A stretch of 64,000 bases of DNA from Myxococcales bacterium (GCA_019634415.1 JAHQVJ010000160.1:33531-97530), one strand, 5' to 3'; shown: positions 9,671-20,043, counted from the first letter of the stretch. Notes: a model not told the origin generated them from the letters alone. Program-made: numbers and translations.

Positions 9671-9709
9671 GGCTGCAAGGAAGACGAACGGTCCGCAGTA
9701 CTGCAGGCC

Positions 9710-10636
9710 ATGGAACCCGTCTTCGTCCTCGCGCTCATGGTCGGTCTACTCACCTTGTTGCCGGCCTTGATGCCCAAGGCAGCCACCCCAACTTCGGGGT
9801 GGGCAGCAGCCCTCGGCCTGGCCCCCGCAGCGCCCGACCAGCCCCTTCGAGGCACGCTGGACGGCGTGCCCGTGGTGGTCCACCCGCCCGGGAGCACCCC
9901 CTCCTGGACGGTGATCGCCGAGCTCCCCATCGACGTGCCCGCAGGCTTCTGGATCGCGGCCACCCCCGACGACGAAGACCCCCATGCCAGCGAGCAAGCC
10001 AGCGCCTTCGCCCGCATCGCCCGCGCGGAGCTGGACGCCATCGTGGGTAGCGGCTGGCATCTGCAGGTGCGCGACTACGTCTCGGTGACACACGCCCCTG
10101 GCGCTCCCGGCATCGACCAGCCCCACGCGCTTCGGGCCCCCCTGCGCGCAGCCGTGGCCCTCGCTCGGGCGCTGGCGGAAGCTCGGCAGACCCTGGTCGC
10201 GGAGGCGCTCGGGCAGCTCGGGGCGGCCCTCGGGCAGGGCGCAGATCTCACCCACACCACGGTGGACGGTGTGCCCTTGGAGATCCACCTCCCGAGCGTG
10301 CGCAGCACAGCCTGGTCGTGCGCGGTGGTGGCCACCTTGAGCCGGCCGCTCCCCGCCGGCACGAGGGTGGTGTCGTCCGAGGTCCACGGCGCCACCGACG
10401 TCGACGTGGGCGATCTCTTCTTGGACCTGCCCCTCTCCATCGACACCAGCGACCCGCCGGCGCTGCGCGATCGACTGGCCACCGACGATCTGCGGGGTGC
10501 CATACTCGATCTGCTGTGCAGCTGGCCGGGCTCGGTGCTGCACGCCGATCGGGTGGAGCACCGGGTGATGGATCTGGACATGGCGAGTGCCATCGCACGC
10601 GTGGTGGAGCTCGTGCAGCTGCTCGACCGCCCGTAG
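9710..10636 (+). CDS. Hypothetical protein with one N-terminal membrane segment
   Basis: The 308-aa protein opens with a hydrophobic segment (PVFVLALMVGLLTLLPALM) that is either a membrane anchor or an uncleaved signal. The remainder is soluble and seems to contain two copies of a similar unit: GVPVVVHPP...TVIAELPIDVPAG near residues 50-85, then GVPLEIHLP...AVVATLSRPLPAG near 185-215. This suggests an internal duplication. No known family is recognised. It follows the repeat-linker lipoprotein by 39 bp and converges with the next small membrane gene, whose stop lies 2 bp away. Role unknown. Confidence 0.65.
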   Translation: MEPVFVLALMVGLLTLLPALMPKAATPTSGWAAALGLAPAAPDQPLRGTLDGVPVVVHPPGSTPSWTVIAELPIDVPAGFWIAATPDDEDPHASEQASAFARIARAELDAIVGSGWHLQVRDYVSVTHAPGAPGIDQPHALRAPLRAAVALARALAEARQTLVAEALGQLGAALGQGADLTHTTVDGVPLEIHLPSVRSTAWSCAVVATLSRPLPAGTRVVSSEVHGATDVDVGDLFLDLPLSIDTSDPPALRDRLATDDLRGAILDLLCSWPGSVLHADRVEHRVMDLDMASAIARVVELVQLLDRP

Positions 10637-10638
10637 CA

Positions 10639-11049
10639 TCAGCCCACGAACGGCACGCTAGGCCCCAAGAGCAGCCCCAGCCACACCTGGTGCACCCGTC
10701 CCGCCTGTGCCCCCTCGTTCCAGCAGGTCTGGCGGACGTGCACGAGGTGTCCCCCCAAGTCGCCGTAGTGGCCCTGCCCCCAGTCCGACACCTTGGTCAC
10801 GCACAGCCCGGAGTCTCGCGGCAGCAGCACCACGACGGCACACAGCCACAATAGCGGCATCATCGCGCCCCACTCCAGCACGGCCGCGAAGCGAGCCCGG
10901 CCGGAAGACAGGCTCCACACCAGGTGCCCCACCGACAGCATCACGAGTCCCACGACCTGCACGTCGACGCGCCAGTCGGGGACGAACGGCAGCGCCGTGA
11001 AACACAGCATCGCCACGCCGACCACGGCCCATCGCACCGCCACACCCAT
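10639..11049 (-). CDS. Small integral membrane protein
   Basis: This 136-aa hypothetical protein has about three transmembrane helices in the first 80 residues (WAVVGVAMLCFTALPFV; VVGLVMLSVGHLVW; MMPLLWLCAVVVLL). A hydrophilic C-terminal part contains two Cys (SGLCVTKV, RQTCWNEG) and ends in a short hydrophobic stretch. The ATG at 11049 is chosen over a GTG two codons upstream because GGGAGG is 5-6 bases from it. It lies downstream of the beta-oxidation genes on the same strand but with no obvious link to them. No family recognised. Confidence 0.6.
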   Translation of the reverse strand: MGVAVRWAVVGVAMLCFTALPFVPDWRVDVQVVGLVMLSVGHLVWSLSSGRARFAAVLEWGAMMPLLWLCAVVVLLPRDSGLCVTKVSDWGQGHYGDLGGHLVHVRQTCWNEGAQAGRVHQVWLGLLLGPSVPFVG

Positions 11050-11128
11050 GACCACCTCCCGCGGCGACCTATGGGCGGCATGTGCAGCTCCCGTGCACCT
11101 TCACCAGCAATGTCGAGGGCGAACGGCG

Positions 11129-13258
11129 CTACACCTCGTCGAAGAAGCGCTCCCCCGCCTCCGCCATGCGGCGCAGCACCGGTGCTGGTGCGTAGCGGGC
11201 GCCATGCGCCTCGGCCAAGGCGTCCAGCTCCGCCACGAGCGCGGGCAGACCGATCCGATCCATCATCGCCAGCGGCCCTCCCGTGTTCGGGGCGAAGCCG
11301 ATACCGAAGACCGACATCACGTCGGCGTCCCGGTGCTCCCGTACGATGCCCTCCTCGAGGGCGCGTCCCGTCTCTGCGAGCTGGGCATACATCAGCCGCT
11401 TCGCGATCACGTCCACGCCCGTCTCGGCAGGGGTGCCCGACGACAGCTCCGACAGCCCCGACCAGAATCCGCGCCGCTTGCCGTCCTTGTAGTCGTAGAA
11501 GCCAGCGCCCCCCGCCTTGCCCGGACGCCCGGCGTCGAACAAGGCCGCCAGCAGCTTCGGGCCCGGCCGCTCCAGGATCTCGGGCCCCAGGTAGCTCGCC
11601 CCTTGCTGCAGTGCGTGCTTCGCCAGCGACAGGCTCACCTCGTCGGCCACCTGCAGCGGCGGCACCACCATGCCCGCCGTGCGCGCCGCCCACTCCACCA
11701 GCACCGGATCGTGGCCCTCGGCCACCAGCTCGGCACCCTCCACCATGTACGACGAGAACACCCGACTGGTGAAGAAGCCGTAGCCGTCGTTGACCACCAC
11801 GTTCGTCTTCTTGATGGAGCGGCCGAAGGCCAAGGCGCGCGCGAGCGTCTCCCCCGACGTCGCCTGCCCTCGGATCACCTCCAGCAAGGGCATCTTCTCC
11901 ACCGGGGAGAAGAAGTGCAGCCCGATGAAGCGCTCCGGCGCCGACGACGCCTCGGCCAGATCCGTGATCGGAATGGCCGAGGTGTTGCTCGCCCAGATGG
12001 CGTTCGGAGCCAGCAGGGGCTCCGTCTCCCGGGTGACCTGGTGCTTGATCTCGAGCTTCTCGATCACCGCCTCGATCACGAGGTCTGCGCCTTGCACGGC
12101 CGCCAGCTCGGTGGTGGCGGTGATGCGGCCCGCCAGCTGCTGTCGGGCCGCGTCGTCGAGGTGCTTCAGACGCGCGATCTGGCCATCGATGTGGGCCTGA
12201 CCACGCGCCACCGCATCCTCGGCGATGTCGCGCACCACCACCTCGTAGCCGGCCTTGGCGCACACGAAGGCCAGCCCGGCCCCCATCATGCCCGCCCCCA
12301 GGATCGCCACCTTGCGGATCTGTGGATCCTCCGTCTTGGGCAGCCCCACGAGCTTGTCGGCGGCCTGCTTGTGGAAGAACAGGGTGCGGATCATGTCCTT
12401 GGCCTGGTCGGAGATCACGAGGTGGGTGAAGTGCCGCGCCTCCACCTCCAGCGCCCGCTCGAACACCAGCGTGGAGCCCTCCTGCACCGCCGACAGCAAC
12501 GACTCCACCGCCGGGTAGGCGCCCGCCGTCCGCTTGTAGGCCATCGCCGAGGCTGCCAGGAACAGGTTCCGCGCGTCCGGCGTGCCTGGCTGCACACCGC
12601 CCGGCCACGCAGCCCCCCGGTCCCAAGGCTGCTTGGCGCGCGGGTTGTCGGCCAGCCACTGCTTCGCCGCCGGCAGCAGGGAGTCGGCGTCGGGCACGAG
12701 CTGCACCAGTCCCACCGACTTCGCCTTCGCCGGCCGCAGCGGATTGCCCGTGCTCATCACCTCCAGCGCCTTCTGGATCCCCAGCAGCCGCGGTAGCCGC
12801 TGGGTGCCTCCGCCCCCCGGGATCACGCCGAGCTGCACCTCGGGCAGCCCCAGCAGGATCCGGCCGTCGTCCACGCAGATCCGGTTGTGGCACACCAGCG
12901 CCATCTCGAGGCCACCACCGAGCGCAGAGCCCGCCAGGGCCGCCACCCAGGGCACGCCCGTCTCGATGCGACGGTGCACCTGGTGGAACTGCCCCACCGT
13001 GGCGAACAGCGCCGTGGGATCGCGCACCTCGTAGACCATGTCGAGGTCTGCCCCCACACAGAAGTCACGATGGCCGCTGGTGAGCACCACCCCCTTCAGG
13101 CCGTCCAGGCCGTCGAGCCAGTCCATCGCGCCCACCAGGCCCTCGGTGAACGTGAGGTTGACCTTGTTGACGCGCCCCTCCATGCGCATCGTGAGCACCG
13201 CGATGCCGTCGGAGGGATCGAAGACGGCGCTGAGCAGCTCGTTGTCGTAGGTCGACAT
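11129..13258 (-). CDS. fadJ: FadJ/FadB-type enoyl-CoA hydratase / 3-hydroxyacyl-CoA dehydrogenase
   Basis: The 709-aa bifunctional enzyme catalyses the hydration and NAD-dependent dehydrogenation steps of fatty-acid beta-oxidation. The N-terminal crotonase domain shows GHRDFCVGADLDMV (oxyanion-hole region) and ALGGGLEMALVCHNR with GVIPGGGGTQRLPRLLG. The dehydrogenase Rossmann motif is ILGAGMMGAGLAFVCAKAG, followed by HFFSPVEKMPLLEVIRG and the C-terminal VNDGYGFFTSRVF segments. Its length is normal for the family. The stop of the thiolase gene lies 2 bp upstream, so the two form an operon. FadJ rather than FadB is a guess from the partner and from the dehydrogenase order. Confidence 0.93.
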   Translation of the reverse strand: MSTYDNELLSAVFDPSDGIAVLTMRMEGRVNKVNLTFTEGLVGAMDWLDGLDGLKGVVLTSGHRDFCVGADLDMVYEVRDPTALFATVGQFHQVHRRIETGVPWVAALAGSALGGGLEMALVCHNRICVDDGRILLGLPEVQLGVIPGGGGTQRLPRLLGIQKALEVMSTGNPLRPAKAKSVGLVQLVPDADSLLPAAKQWLADNPRAKQPWDRGAAWPGGVQPGTPDARNLFLAASAMAYKRTAGAYPAVESLLSAVQEGSTLVFERALEVEARHFTHLVISDQAKDMIRTLFFHKQAADKLVGLPKTEDPQIRKVAILGAGMMGAGLAFVCAKAGYEVVVRDIAEDAVARGQAHIDGQIARLKHLDDAARQQLAGRITATTELAAVQGADLVIEAVIEKLEIKHQVTRETEPLLAPNAIWASNTSAIPITDLAEASSAPERFIGLHFFSPVEKMPLLEVIRGQATSGETLARALAFGRSIKKTNVVVNDGYGFFTSRVFSSYMVEGAELVAEGHDPVLVEWAARTAGMVVPPLQVADEVSLSLAKHALQQGASYLGPEILERPGPKLLAALFDAGRPGKAGGAGFYDYKDGKRRGFWSGLSELSSGTPAETGVDVIAKRLMYAQLAETGRALEEGIVREHRDADVMSVFGIGFAPNTGGPLAMMDRIGLPALVAELDALAEAHGARYAPAPVLRRMAEAGERFFDEV

Positions 13259-13260
13259 GA

Positions 13261-14466
<1,206 letters not shown>

Positions 14467-14489
14467 CGACATCCCTCCCAGTTCCAAAT

Positions 14490-14520
14490 CCTTAGCATGC
14501 GCATGATGAGCATGCTTAGG
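14490..14520. promoter_or_regulatory. Imperfect inverted repeat upstream of the beta-oxidation operon (candidate operator)
   Basis: The arms CCTTAGCATG and CATGCTTAGG are complementary except at one position and are separated by 11 bases; the inner AGCATGC/GCATGCT part is perfect. The site lies 24 bp before the thiolase start in a 57-bp gap after the glycosyltransferase gene. The geometry fits a TetR-type dimer site such as those of fatty-acid degradation regulators. No T-run follows, so a terminator is less likely. Confidence 0.5.
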
Positions 14521-14523
14521 AAT

Positions 14524-16047
14524 TCACCTCCGCTCACCGCAGTGGTAGTCCCTGAGCCGATCTCTGCGCACGTGCAGCGGCGAGCTGGATCGTCGGACGA
14601 CGCGCGCGTAGCCCTCGAGGCAGCCGCTGTCCTTCAGGAGCTCGTTGAGGCGCACGTAGTTGCGATGGGGCAGGAAGATGGCGTCGGGCTGCTGCTGCTG
14701 GCAGACCTCGCCCACGGTGGCCTGCCCGAGCGCCAGCGGCGGCGACATCAAGCCGCCCAGATCGGTGACGGTGCCATCGCGCAGGATCATGCCCGGCACG
14801 CCGATCTCGGAGTGCATGACGTGGGCATCGGTCCCCAGGCAGCGCGCGAGGCGACGCAGGCCGCGAAAGCTGGTGACCTGCTTGTCGAGTCGCCAGGCGT
14901 AGACGTTGTCGCGCTGAGGCGCCTCCGGCACGCGAGGATGCGCGATCACCACGCCGGCAGCCACCACGGCCGCGGCGAGCGGCACGACCACCCCCTCGGA
15001 CCGTCGAGGCGCCATCACCACGGCCACGGCCACGGCGTAGGCGGCGTAGGTGATGGGCGAGATGCGGCCGATCTCCCAGCCACGGTCGACCGGAACGACC
15101 TCGAACCCCACCAGCGCGACGCCCACAGCGGCCCACACCGCCAGGCCTGCCCACACTCGGCGATCCGCAGCAGGCGCAGGGCGGGCGGCGGCCGCCATCG
15201 CGATCCAGGGCAGCACCGGTGCGTAGAAGCGTCCGTGCAACCCCATCACGTCGACGTTGCCGAGCACGTGGTAGCCCACGAACAAAGCGGCGGGCACCAG
15301 CCGTGGATGCCAGCGCAGCCAAGGCAGCACGACCCAGAGGAACAGGGCGACGTGACGCTGCTTCGCCCGTTGGCTCAAGGACAGGAAGGTCTCGTCGTAG
15401 ACCGAGCCGATGCCGGACTTGGTCAGGAACGACAGGGGCACGGGGGTGCCGTAGGCCCACCACAGGCCGATCACACCGAGCCCGATGCAGAGCAACGTGG
15501 CGGCCAGGGCGGGCCACCGCCGGTCCCAGGCGAGGGTGACCACCACCAGCAAGGCGGCATCGGGTCGGGCGAGGGTGAGGAGCACGGCCCAGGCCACGAC
15601 CACCCCACGCCGAGCTCCGGTGGGTCGCGCGAGCTCGGCGAGGAACAGCGCCCCGAGGAGCAGGGCCACCGCCGTCTCCATACCCGACACCACCGTCGCG
15701 AGCGCCACGGGACTGGCCATGAGCAGCACCGCTGGAGGCGACGCCCGCAGGGCCCACACGCTGCCCACCAGGCAGCCCGCCAGCAGCAGACGCGTTGCGG
15801 CCACGGTGTAGGGGCCCACGAGCCCGTGCACGCCCGCCACCAGCACCTGGAAGAGCTGCGAGGTGTTGCCGTACACGGGGCCGTCCGCCACGTTCCAGGC
15901 GAACCCCCCGTGCTCGAAGAGGTTGCGGGCGAACCGCACGAAAAAGAACGCATCGTCGTAGGGCGGAAGCCACCCACGAACCAGCAGCACCGCGACCACC
16001 ACGGCCACGAATGCCCACGCGCCGTTGCGCTGTAGCGGACTCACCAT
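14524..16047 (-). CDS. GT-C-like membrane glycosyltransferase
   Basis: This polytopic protein of about 507 aa has some ten hydrophobic helices. After the first helix comes the acidic first-loop motif PYDDAFFFVRFARNL, the DD/DE loop typical of GT-C polyprenyl-phosphate-sugar transferases and close to actinobacterial arabinofuranosyltransferase-like proteins. A C-terminal soluble periplasmic part (from about residue 400) carries four Cys. It probably transfers a sugar from a lipid-linked donor on the periplasmic side. The start is ambiguous: ATG 16047 or the adjacent GTG 16044, both just after GGGAGGG. The acceptor is unknown and no glycan cluster surrounds it. Confidence 0.7.
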   Translation of the reverse strand: MVSPLQRNGAWAFVAVVVAVLLVRGWLPPYDDAFFFVRFARNLFEHGGFAWNVADGPVYGNTSQLFQVLVAGVHGLVGPYTVAATRLLLAGCLVGSVWALRASPPAVLLMASPVALATVVSGMETAVALLLGALFLAELARPTGARRGVVVAWAVLLTLARPDAALLVVVTLAWDRRWPALAATLLCIGLGVIGLWWAYGTPVPLSFLTKSGIGSVYDETFLSLSQRAKQRHVALFLWVVLPWLRWHPRLVPAALFVGYHVLGNVDVMGLHGRFYAPVLPWIAMAAAARPAPAADRRVWAGLAVWAAVGVALVGFEVVPVDRGWEIGRISPITYAAYAVAVAVVMAPRRSEGVVVPLAAAVVAAGVVIAHPRVPEAPQRDNVYAWRLDKQVTSFRGLRRLARCLGTDAHVMHSEIGVPGMILRDGTVTDLGGLMSPPLALGQATVGEVCQQQQPDAIFLPHRNYVRLNELLKDSGCLEGYARVVRRSSSPLHVRRDRLRDYHCGERR

Positions 16048-16139
16048 CCCTCCCGCTGCGACCCTACACGCGAGCCGAGTCGCACGCATCGAATGATCCC
16101 GGCGATCCGTCGTCTGGGCGGTGGGCGCACGGAGGAACG

Positions 16140-16955
16140 ATGACCTGGCTCACCACGATGCTGCTGGCCTCCTGTGGACAGCCTCCGGATCTGGAGTGGC
16201 AGACCGCCTCCCCCACCTCGGACGGCGTCGATCGGCAGACGCATGGAGACACCCACACGGTCGTGGTCGAGGAGACCTTCGTCCTGGGACCCCAGACCAC
16301 CACCTCGATGGTGGACGTCCTGTTCGTGGTGGACGACACCGCCTCCGCACCCTCCCGCACCGAGCTGACGAGCCTGGTGGAGTCGCTGCGAGGCGACGTC
16401 TTTCCCACCGACACCCGCGTCGCGGTCACTCGCGACGTCCCCTTCGGGATGATGGCCGCGCGCTCCCTTCTCGAGCAGCCGGACACCTTCCGACCCGGAG
16501 CAGGTGTGGCGTTGGTCTTCGTGAGCACCGTGAACCACCTGGAGCCCAGGCCCGTGCACTTCGACGAGCTGGAGGCGGCCGTCGCCACAGGGCACCCCGT
16601 GGCCTCCTTCACCCTGGCAGCGGCCGTGCCCTTCACCCCGTGCACCGCAGAGGCCACCCTGCAGGTGGGGCGCACCGCCTTCGAGCCCGTGGTGCACGAC
16701 GGGCGAGGCACGGTGATGAACCTGTGCGGCGCCGGGCCGGCGGAGTGGCGAGCCTTCCTCGAGACGGTGGGCACCCAGAGCACCGTGGTGCGGCATCCCG
16801 TGCTGCCGCTGGCTCGCCCCGCCGTCACGGTTCTGTCGGTGCAACGAGACGGGACCCCCGTGCCCCACCGACTGGACGCCCACGGTCAGGTGCTGGTCCT
16901 CGAGCAGATGCCCCAGACCCGAGCGACGATCCGCGTGCGCTACCGTCCGGGCTGA
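16140..16955 (+). CDS. Lipoprotein with degenerate VWA-like domain
   Basis: The 271-aa protein has a short signal with lipobox LLASC (Cys12), and GGAGG lies 4-5 bases before the ATG. The segment VDVLFVVDDTASAPS around residues 60-74 resembles the first strand and MIDAS loop of von Willebrand A domains (usually DxSxS), but here the loop reads DDTAS, so metal binding is doubtful. Later parts fit an alternating alpha/beta fold, with a C-terminal beta domain (VTVLSVQRDGTPVP). It is probably a surface adhesion or binding protein. The start is divergent from the glycosyltransferase; the stop is 10 bp from the convergent BMP gene. Confidence 0.65.
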   Translation: MTWLTTMLLASCGQPPDLEWQTASPTSDGVDRQTHGDTHTVVVEETFVLGPQTTTSMVDVLFVVDDTASAPSRTELTSLVESLRGDVFPTDTRVAVTRDVPFGMMAARSLLEQPDTFRPGAGVALVFVSTVNHLEPRPVHFDELEAAVATGHPVASFTLAAAVPFTPCTAEATLQVGRTAFEPVVHDGRGTVMNLCGAGPAEWRAFLETVGTQSTVVRHPVLPLARPAVTVLSVQRDGTPVPHRLDAHGQVLVLEQMPQTRATIRVRYRPG

Positions 16956-16965
16956 CCGCGGCTCG

Positions 16966-18123
16966 TCAGAAGTCCCCCACGCAGCTGTTCGGGACCACCG
17001 CTGGATCGCCGTCTTCGTCCACCACCCCTTCCACGAACCAGCACAGCCGCTCCAGCTCCTCGTCCGTCAGGGATTCTCCGGAGTCGATCCGCACCTCGCC
17101 GAGGTTGTCGAACACCGGGCCCACGAAGGGCTCGGCCGGGTTGCCCTCCTGGAGCTGGTTCGCCAGCTGATCGGCATCGTTGCGCAGCTTCCCGGGCACG
17201 AAGAGCGGCCAGTCCAGCAGCTGCACCACCGAGTCGTCGCCGGAGATCCACGGCTGCCACGCCACGTCGAAGGGATCCCAGGTGCCCTGCTGCAGGGCCG
17301 TGAAGCGAGACGCGTAGTACGGCGCCCAGTTCCAGTAGGCCGACGTCAGACAACGCTCCGGGGCGACGTCGCACATGCCCTCGTCGTGGTAGCCGACGGA
17401 GTAGACCGGCACGTCGTCTCCGCCGCACTGAACCGTGCGCTGTGCGCTACGCTCGATGGCGATGGTGCTGTTCGTCTGCACCAGCACCACATCGGCCCCG
17501 TTGTCCATCAGCGCGTCGGCGAGCTCCGCCTCCCGCTTCGGGTCGAAGTAGCTGTCGAGCCAGAGCACCTCGACCTCCACCGCCCGATCCGCTGCGCGCG
17601 CCCCGAGGGTGAAGGCGTTGATGTGGCGGATGAACTGCGGCACCGGCAGCGCAGCCACCACGCCGAGCCGCTTGGTGCACGACATCTCGGCCGCCACGCC
17701 GCCAGCCACGTACAGCGGCTGGTAGATCCGGCCGAAGAAGGAGGTGAGGTTGTCGGACGCCGACGAGCCACAGCACGACAGGAAGTAGCTGTCGGGGTTG
17801 TTGCTGGCCGCCTCCAGCGTGGGCACGATGTAGTCGGACGACGCGGTGACCACCACGTTCGCCCCGCCATCCAGCGCCGAGGCGATGCTGTCGCGCACGT
17901 CCAAGAGGCCCACGAGCTCCTCGACGTCGGTCTCGATGCCGAGCTCCTCCTCCACCAGCAACCGCGCGGCGTCGTGGGCCTGGTTCCACCCGCCGTCCCC
18001 CGTGGTTCCGGGCAGTATCAGCTGCACGCGTGGCTCTACGCCATCTCGGCCGTCCGGCCAGGGTCCGACACAGGAAGCGAGCCAGAGGCAGCCGGCGACT
18101 CGTACGAGATCGAGGGGGGTCAT
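16966..18123 (-). CDS. BMP/PnrA-family substrate-binding lipoprotein
   Basis: The 385-aa protein has a lipoprotein signal (CLWLASC). The mature part follows the periplasmic-binding-protein fold of the BMP family (purine nucleoside or sugar ABC receptors): opening LILPGTTGDGGWNQAHDAA, middle VVVTASSDYIVPTLEAA and VAGGVAAEMS, then GADVVLVQTNSTIAIERSA and VYSVGYHD. No ABC permease or ATPase gene is nearby, so it may act as a sensor instead of a transporter subunit. Its ATG overlaps the stop of the SpoIIE-like phosphatase (ATGA), making it the last gene of a three-gene signalling operon. The ligand is unknown. Confidence 0.82.
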   Translation of the reverse strand: MTPLDLVRVAGCLWLASCVGPWPDGRDGVEPRVQLILPGTTGDGGWNQAHDAARLLVEEELGIETDVEELVGLLDVRDSIASALDGGANVVVTASSDYIVPTLEAASNNPDSYFLSCCGSSASDNLTSFFGRIYQPLYVAGGVAAEMSCTKRLGVVAALPVPQFIRHINAFTLGARAADRAVEVEVLWLDSYFDPKREAELADALMDNGADVVLVQTNSTIAIERSAQRTVQCGGDDVPVYSVGYHDEGMCDVAPERCLTSAYWNWAPYYASRFTALQQGTWDPFDVAWQPWISGDDSVVQLLDWPLFVPGKLRNDADQLANQLQEGNPAEPFVGPVFDNLGEVRIDSGESLTDEELERLCWFVEGVVDEDGDPAVVPNSCVGDF

Positions 18124-18794
18124 TCGGCGTCTCCGATCTGGATGGTCAACACAGTGACATCATCGCTGGAATGAGGAACCAGCGTGTCGCGCAAGGTGCG
18201 GATCAGCGCCTCTCCGCCATGCGTCCAGGCAAGCTCGCACACGAAGCGCAGGCCGCGCTCACCGAGTCGCCCCCCCTGGGAGGTCTGCCCGTCGAGCAGC
18301 CCGTCGGTGTACAAGACCAGCACGTCCCCGGGCGCCATCGGGCTGGAGCTCGCTCGATACTCGCCTTCGGTCGACACCCCGAGGGGCATGGACCCTTCGC
18401 CCACCAGCGCACGAACTCCGCGAGCCCCACAGAGCAGGGGGGGCGGGTGCCCGGCATTGGCCACGTCGATCCTGCCCTCGTCGGCTCGCACGGCCACAGC
18501 GATGCCGGTGACCAGCGCATCTTCGCCGCTCTCCTCCACCAACACCAGGTTCAGGGAGGCGAGCAGCGCGGCTGGACCTCCGTCCGTGGAGCGTAGCGCC
18601 GCCATCCGAGTGGCCCCACGGGCCGAGGCGGCCAGCGTCGTCGAGGTGCGGTCGTGCCCGCTGGCGTCTCCCAGCACGACCCAGCTGTGCTCGGGCCCCA
18701 GATCGTGCACACAGAACCAGTCACCGCCTAGCTCCCCGTCGTCGGCCGGTCGGCTCCAGCCATGGATGGAGCACCCTCCCACGGCCCACCTCAA
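18120..18794 (-). CDS. SpoIIE/RsbU-type PP2C serine phosphatase
   Basis: The 224-aa protein is essentially one SpoIIE phosphatase domain: ELGGDWFCVHDL, GDASGHDRTST, NAGHPPPLL, VLYTDGLLDG and SDDVTVLTIQ contain the metal-binding Asp residues. Members dephosphorylate STAS-domain anti-anti-sigma factors in partner switching. The upstream gene, overlapping by 4 bp, encodes a STAS-like membrane protein that could be substrate or regulator; the downstream gene is a BMP-type receptor. No RsbW-type kinase is seen nearby. No sensor domain is fused, so input must come from partners. Confidence 0.88.
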   Translation of the reverse strand: MRWAVGGCSIHGWSRPADDGELGGDWFCVHDLGPEHSWVVLGDASGHDRTSTTLAASARGATRMAALRSTDGGPAALLASLNLVLVEESGEDALVTGIAVAVRADEGRIDVANAGHPPPLLCGARGVRALVGEGSMPLGVSTEGEYRASSSPMAPGDVLVLYTDGLLDGQTSQGGRLGERGLRFVCELAWTHGGEALIRTLRDTLVPHSSDDVTVLTIQIGDAE

Positions 18795-19864
18795 GGAACT
18801 GGCTCCCCCGCATCACGGAGCACCTCGAAGCGAGCAGCGACGCGCACTCCGCCGTCCACCGCTTTGCTGATCGTCTCGACGGACCGCAGGCTCGGCTCGG
18901 GGGCGCCGGACGACACACCCAGGAGACTCCTGGCCCGACGGGCAGCCTCCTCGCGGGCCAGCGCCAAAGCCAACTCCTCCGTGGCCCCCTCGGCGCTGGC
19001 GGACACCAGCCATCCCGTCTTGGTGACCACCTCGGGGGAGTCGATCCAGGCGGGCGCGAGCAGCTCGCCGTTGCTCCAGGCAACCGGGCCCTGGCCCGCT
19101 GGCTCGGGGGCACGACGCGACACCCAGAACAACACGCTGCCGGCCATCCCGAGCAGGAGCACGGCAAGCACCATCGATCCGAACAGCACCCCCAGCGTAC
19201 GCGACCCCACCGACGCCGCCGTGGAGGCGACGGCCGGCTCGGGCTCCGGCTGTGAGGGCCGGGGCATGCAGGGCTCCAAGGAGCCGTAGGGCGCAAGCTC
19301 GTCGAGATCCGCCGCGGCCCACCGAAGCGAGTCCGTCACCTCCGTCGCCAGCCGATCCACGAAGGAGAAGAACGTGTCCACGTCCTCGTCGAACTCGGCC
19401 ACCGAGCCACACTGGGAGCAGTGAGCCACGGGCGCCCGGCCCGCCACCATCGCCGCCCGGTCCTCCAGGGCGTCGAGCACGCGCCCGAAGGCATGTCCGC
19501 ACGCACACTGGTACGGCGCGATCACCGACAGGATCCGCGCAGGGCCGCAGAACCCACGAATCATGTTGATCTGCCGAATCACGGCGGGACTGGCAGACAC
19601 GATGTAGGCCCGCTCGAAGGTGGCCAGACGCAGCATGTTCAGCCACGCACGCACGCCGTACGACGTGACCAGATCCACCTGCGACAGGTCCAGCAACACC
19701 TGGCCGTGAAGATGAGCGGCGACGTCCGCCGTGGGGAACGACTCGTTGATGTGCCCCAGCACGCGGACCACGACGAAGTCACCTCTCCGCCCGAGCTGGA
19801 GTCGGGCGTCGTGGCTGGGCAGCCCGATGGTGGGCACGTCCTGTGGTGAGTCTCGAAGCGCCAT
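18791..19864 (-). CDS. STAS-like / zinc-ribbon membrane protein
   Basis: The predicted 357-aa protein starts at MALRDSPQ. Residues about 20-120 resemble a STAS or anti-sigma-antagonist fold (DFVVVRVLGHINESF, VLLDLSQVDLVTSYGVRAWL); the usual phospho-Ser position is occupied by the TSYG turn. Four Cys follow (CACGHAF, CSQCGS), a likely zinc ribbon. A Pro/Glu-rich linker leads to one transmembrane helix (GVLFGSMVLAVLLLGMAGSV) and an Ala/Glu-rich C-terminal domain. It overlaps the phosphatase gene by 4 bp. A longer frame upstream lacks an ATG and looks non-coding. Probably the membrane-bound partner of the phosphatase. Confidence 0.65.
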   Translation of the reverse strand: MALRDSPQDVPTIGLPSHDARLQLGRRGDFVVVRVLGHINESFPTADVAAHLHGQVLLDLSQVDLVTSYGVRAWLNMLRLATFERAYIVSASPAVIRQINMIRGFCGPARILSVIAPYQCACGHAFGRVLDALEDRAAMVAGRAPVAHCSQCGSVAEFDEDVDTFFSFVDRLATEVTDSLRWAAADLDELAPYGSLEPCMPRPSQPEPEPAVASTAASVGSRTLGVLFGSMVLAVLLLGMAGSVLFWVSRRAPEPAGQGPVAWSNGELLAPAWIDSPEVVTKTGWLVSASAEGATEELALALAREEAARRARSLLGVSSGAPEPSLRSVETISKAVDGGVRVAARFEVLRDAGEPVP

Positions 19865-19969
19865 CGTCAACGTCAGGGATTGTACGAAGTGGACGACAAG
19901 CCCGCAAACATGCGGCTCAGCTTCCTCAGAGGGGTTTGCCGCATTCACTACTCGAGAGCCACAAATCAA

Positions 19970-19999
19970 CGTATAGACGATCTACGGATTGACATGTAA
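19970..19999 (-). promoter_or_regulatory. Possible leftward promoter of the STAS-SpoIIE-BMP operon
   Basis: On the minus strand TTACAT (19999-19994) and TATACG (19975-19970) are 18 bases apart. The 223-bp gap between the two divergent starts (19864 and 20088) is relatively AT-rich here. The leader would be about 100 bases. This is by eye only. Confidence 0.3.
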
Positions 20000-20043
20000 G
20001 AAAACCCTATCTGCAGGCGCCCAGACGGCCCCTCAGGGTTCGG

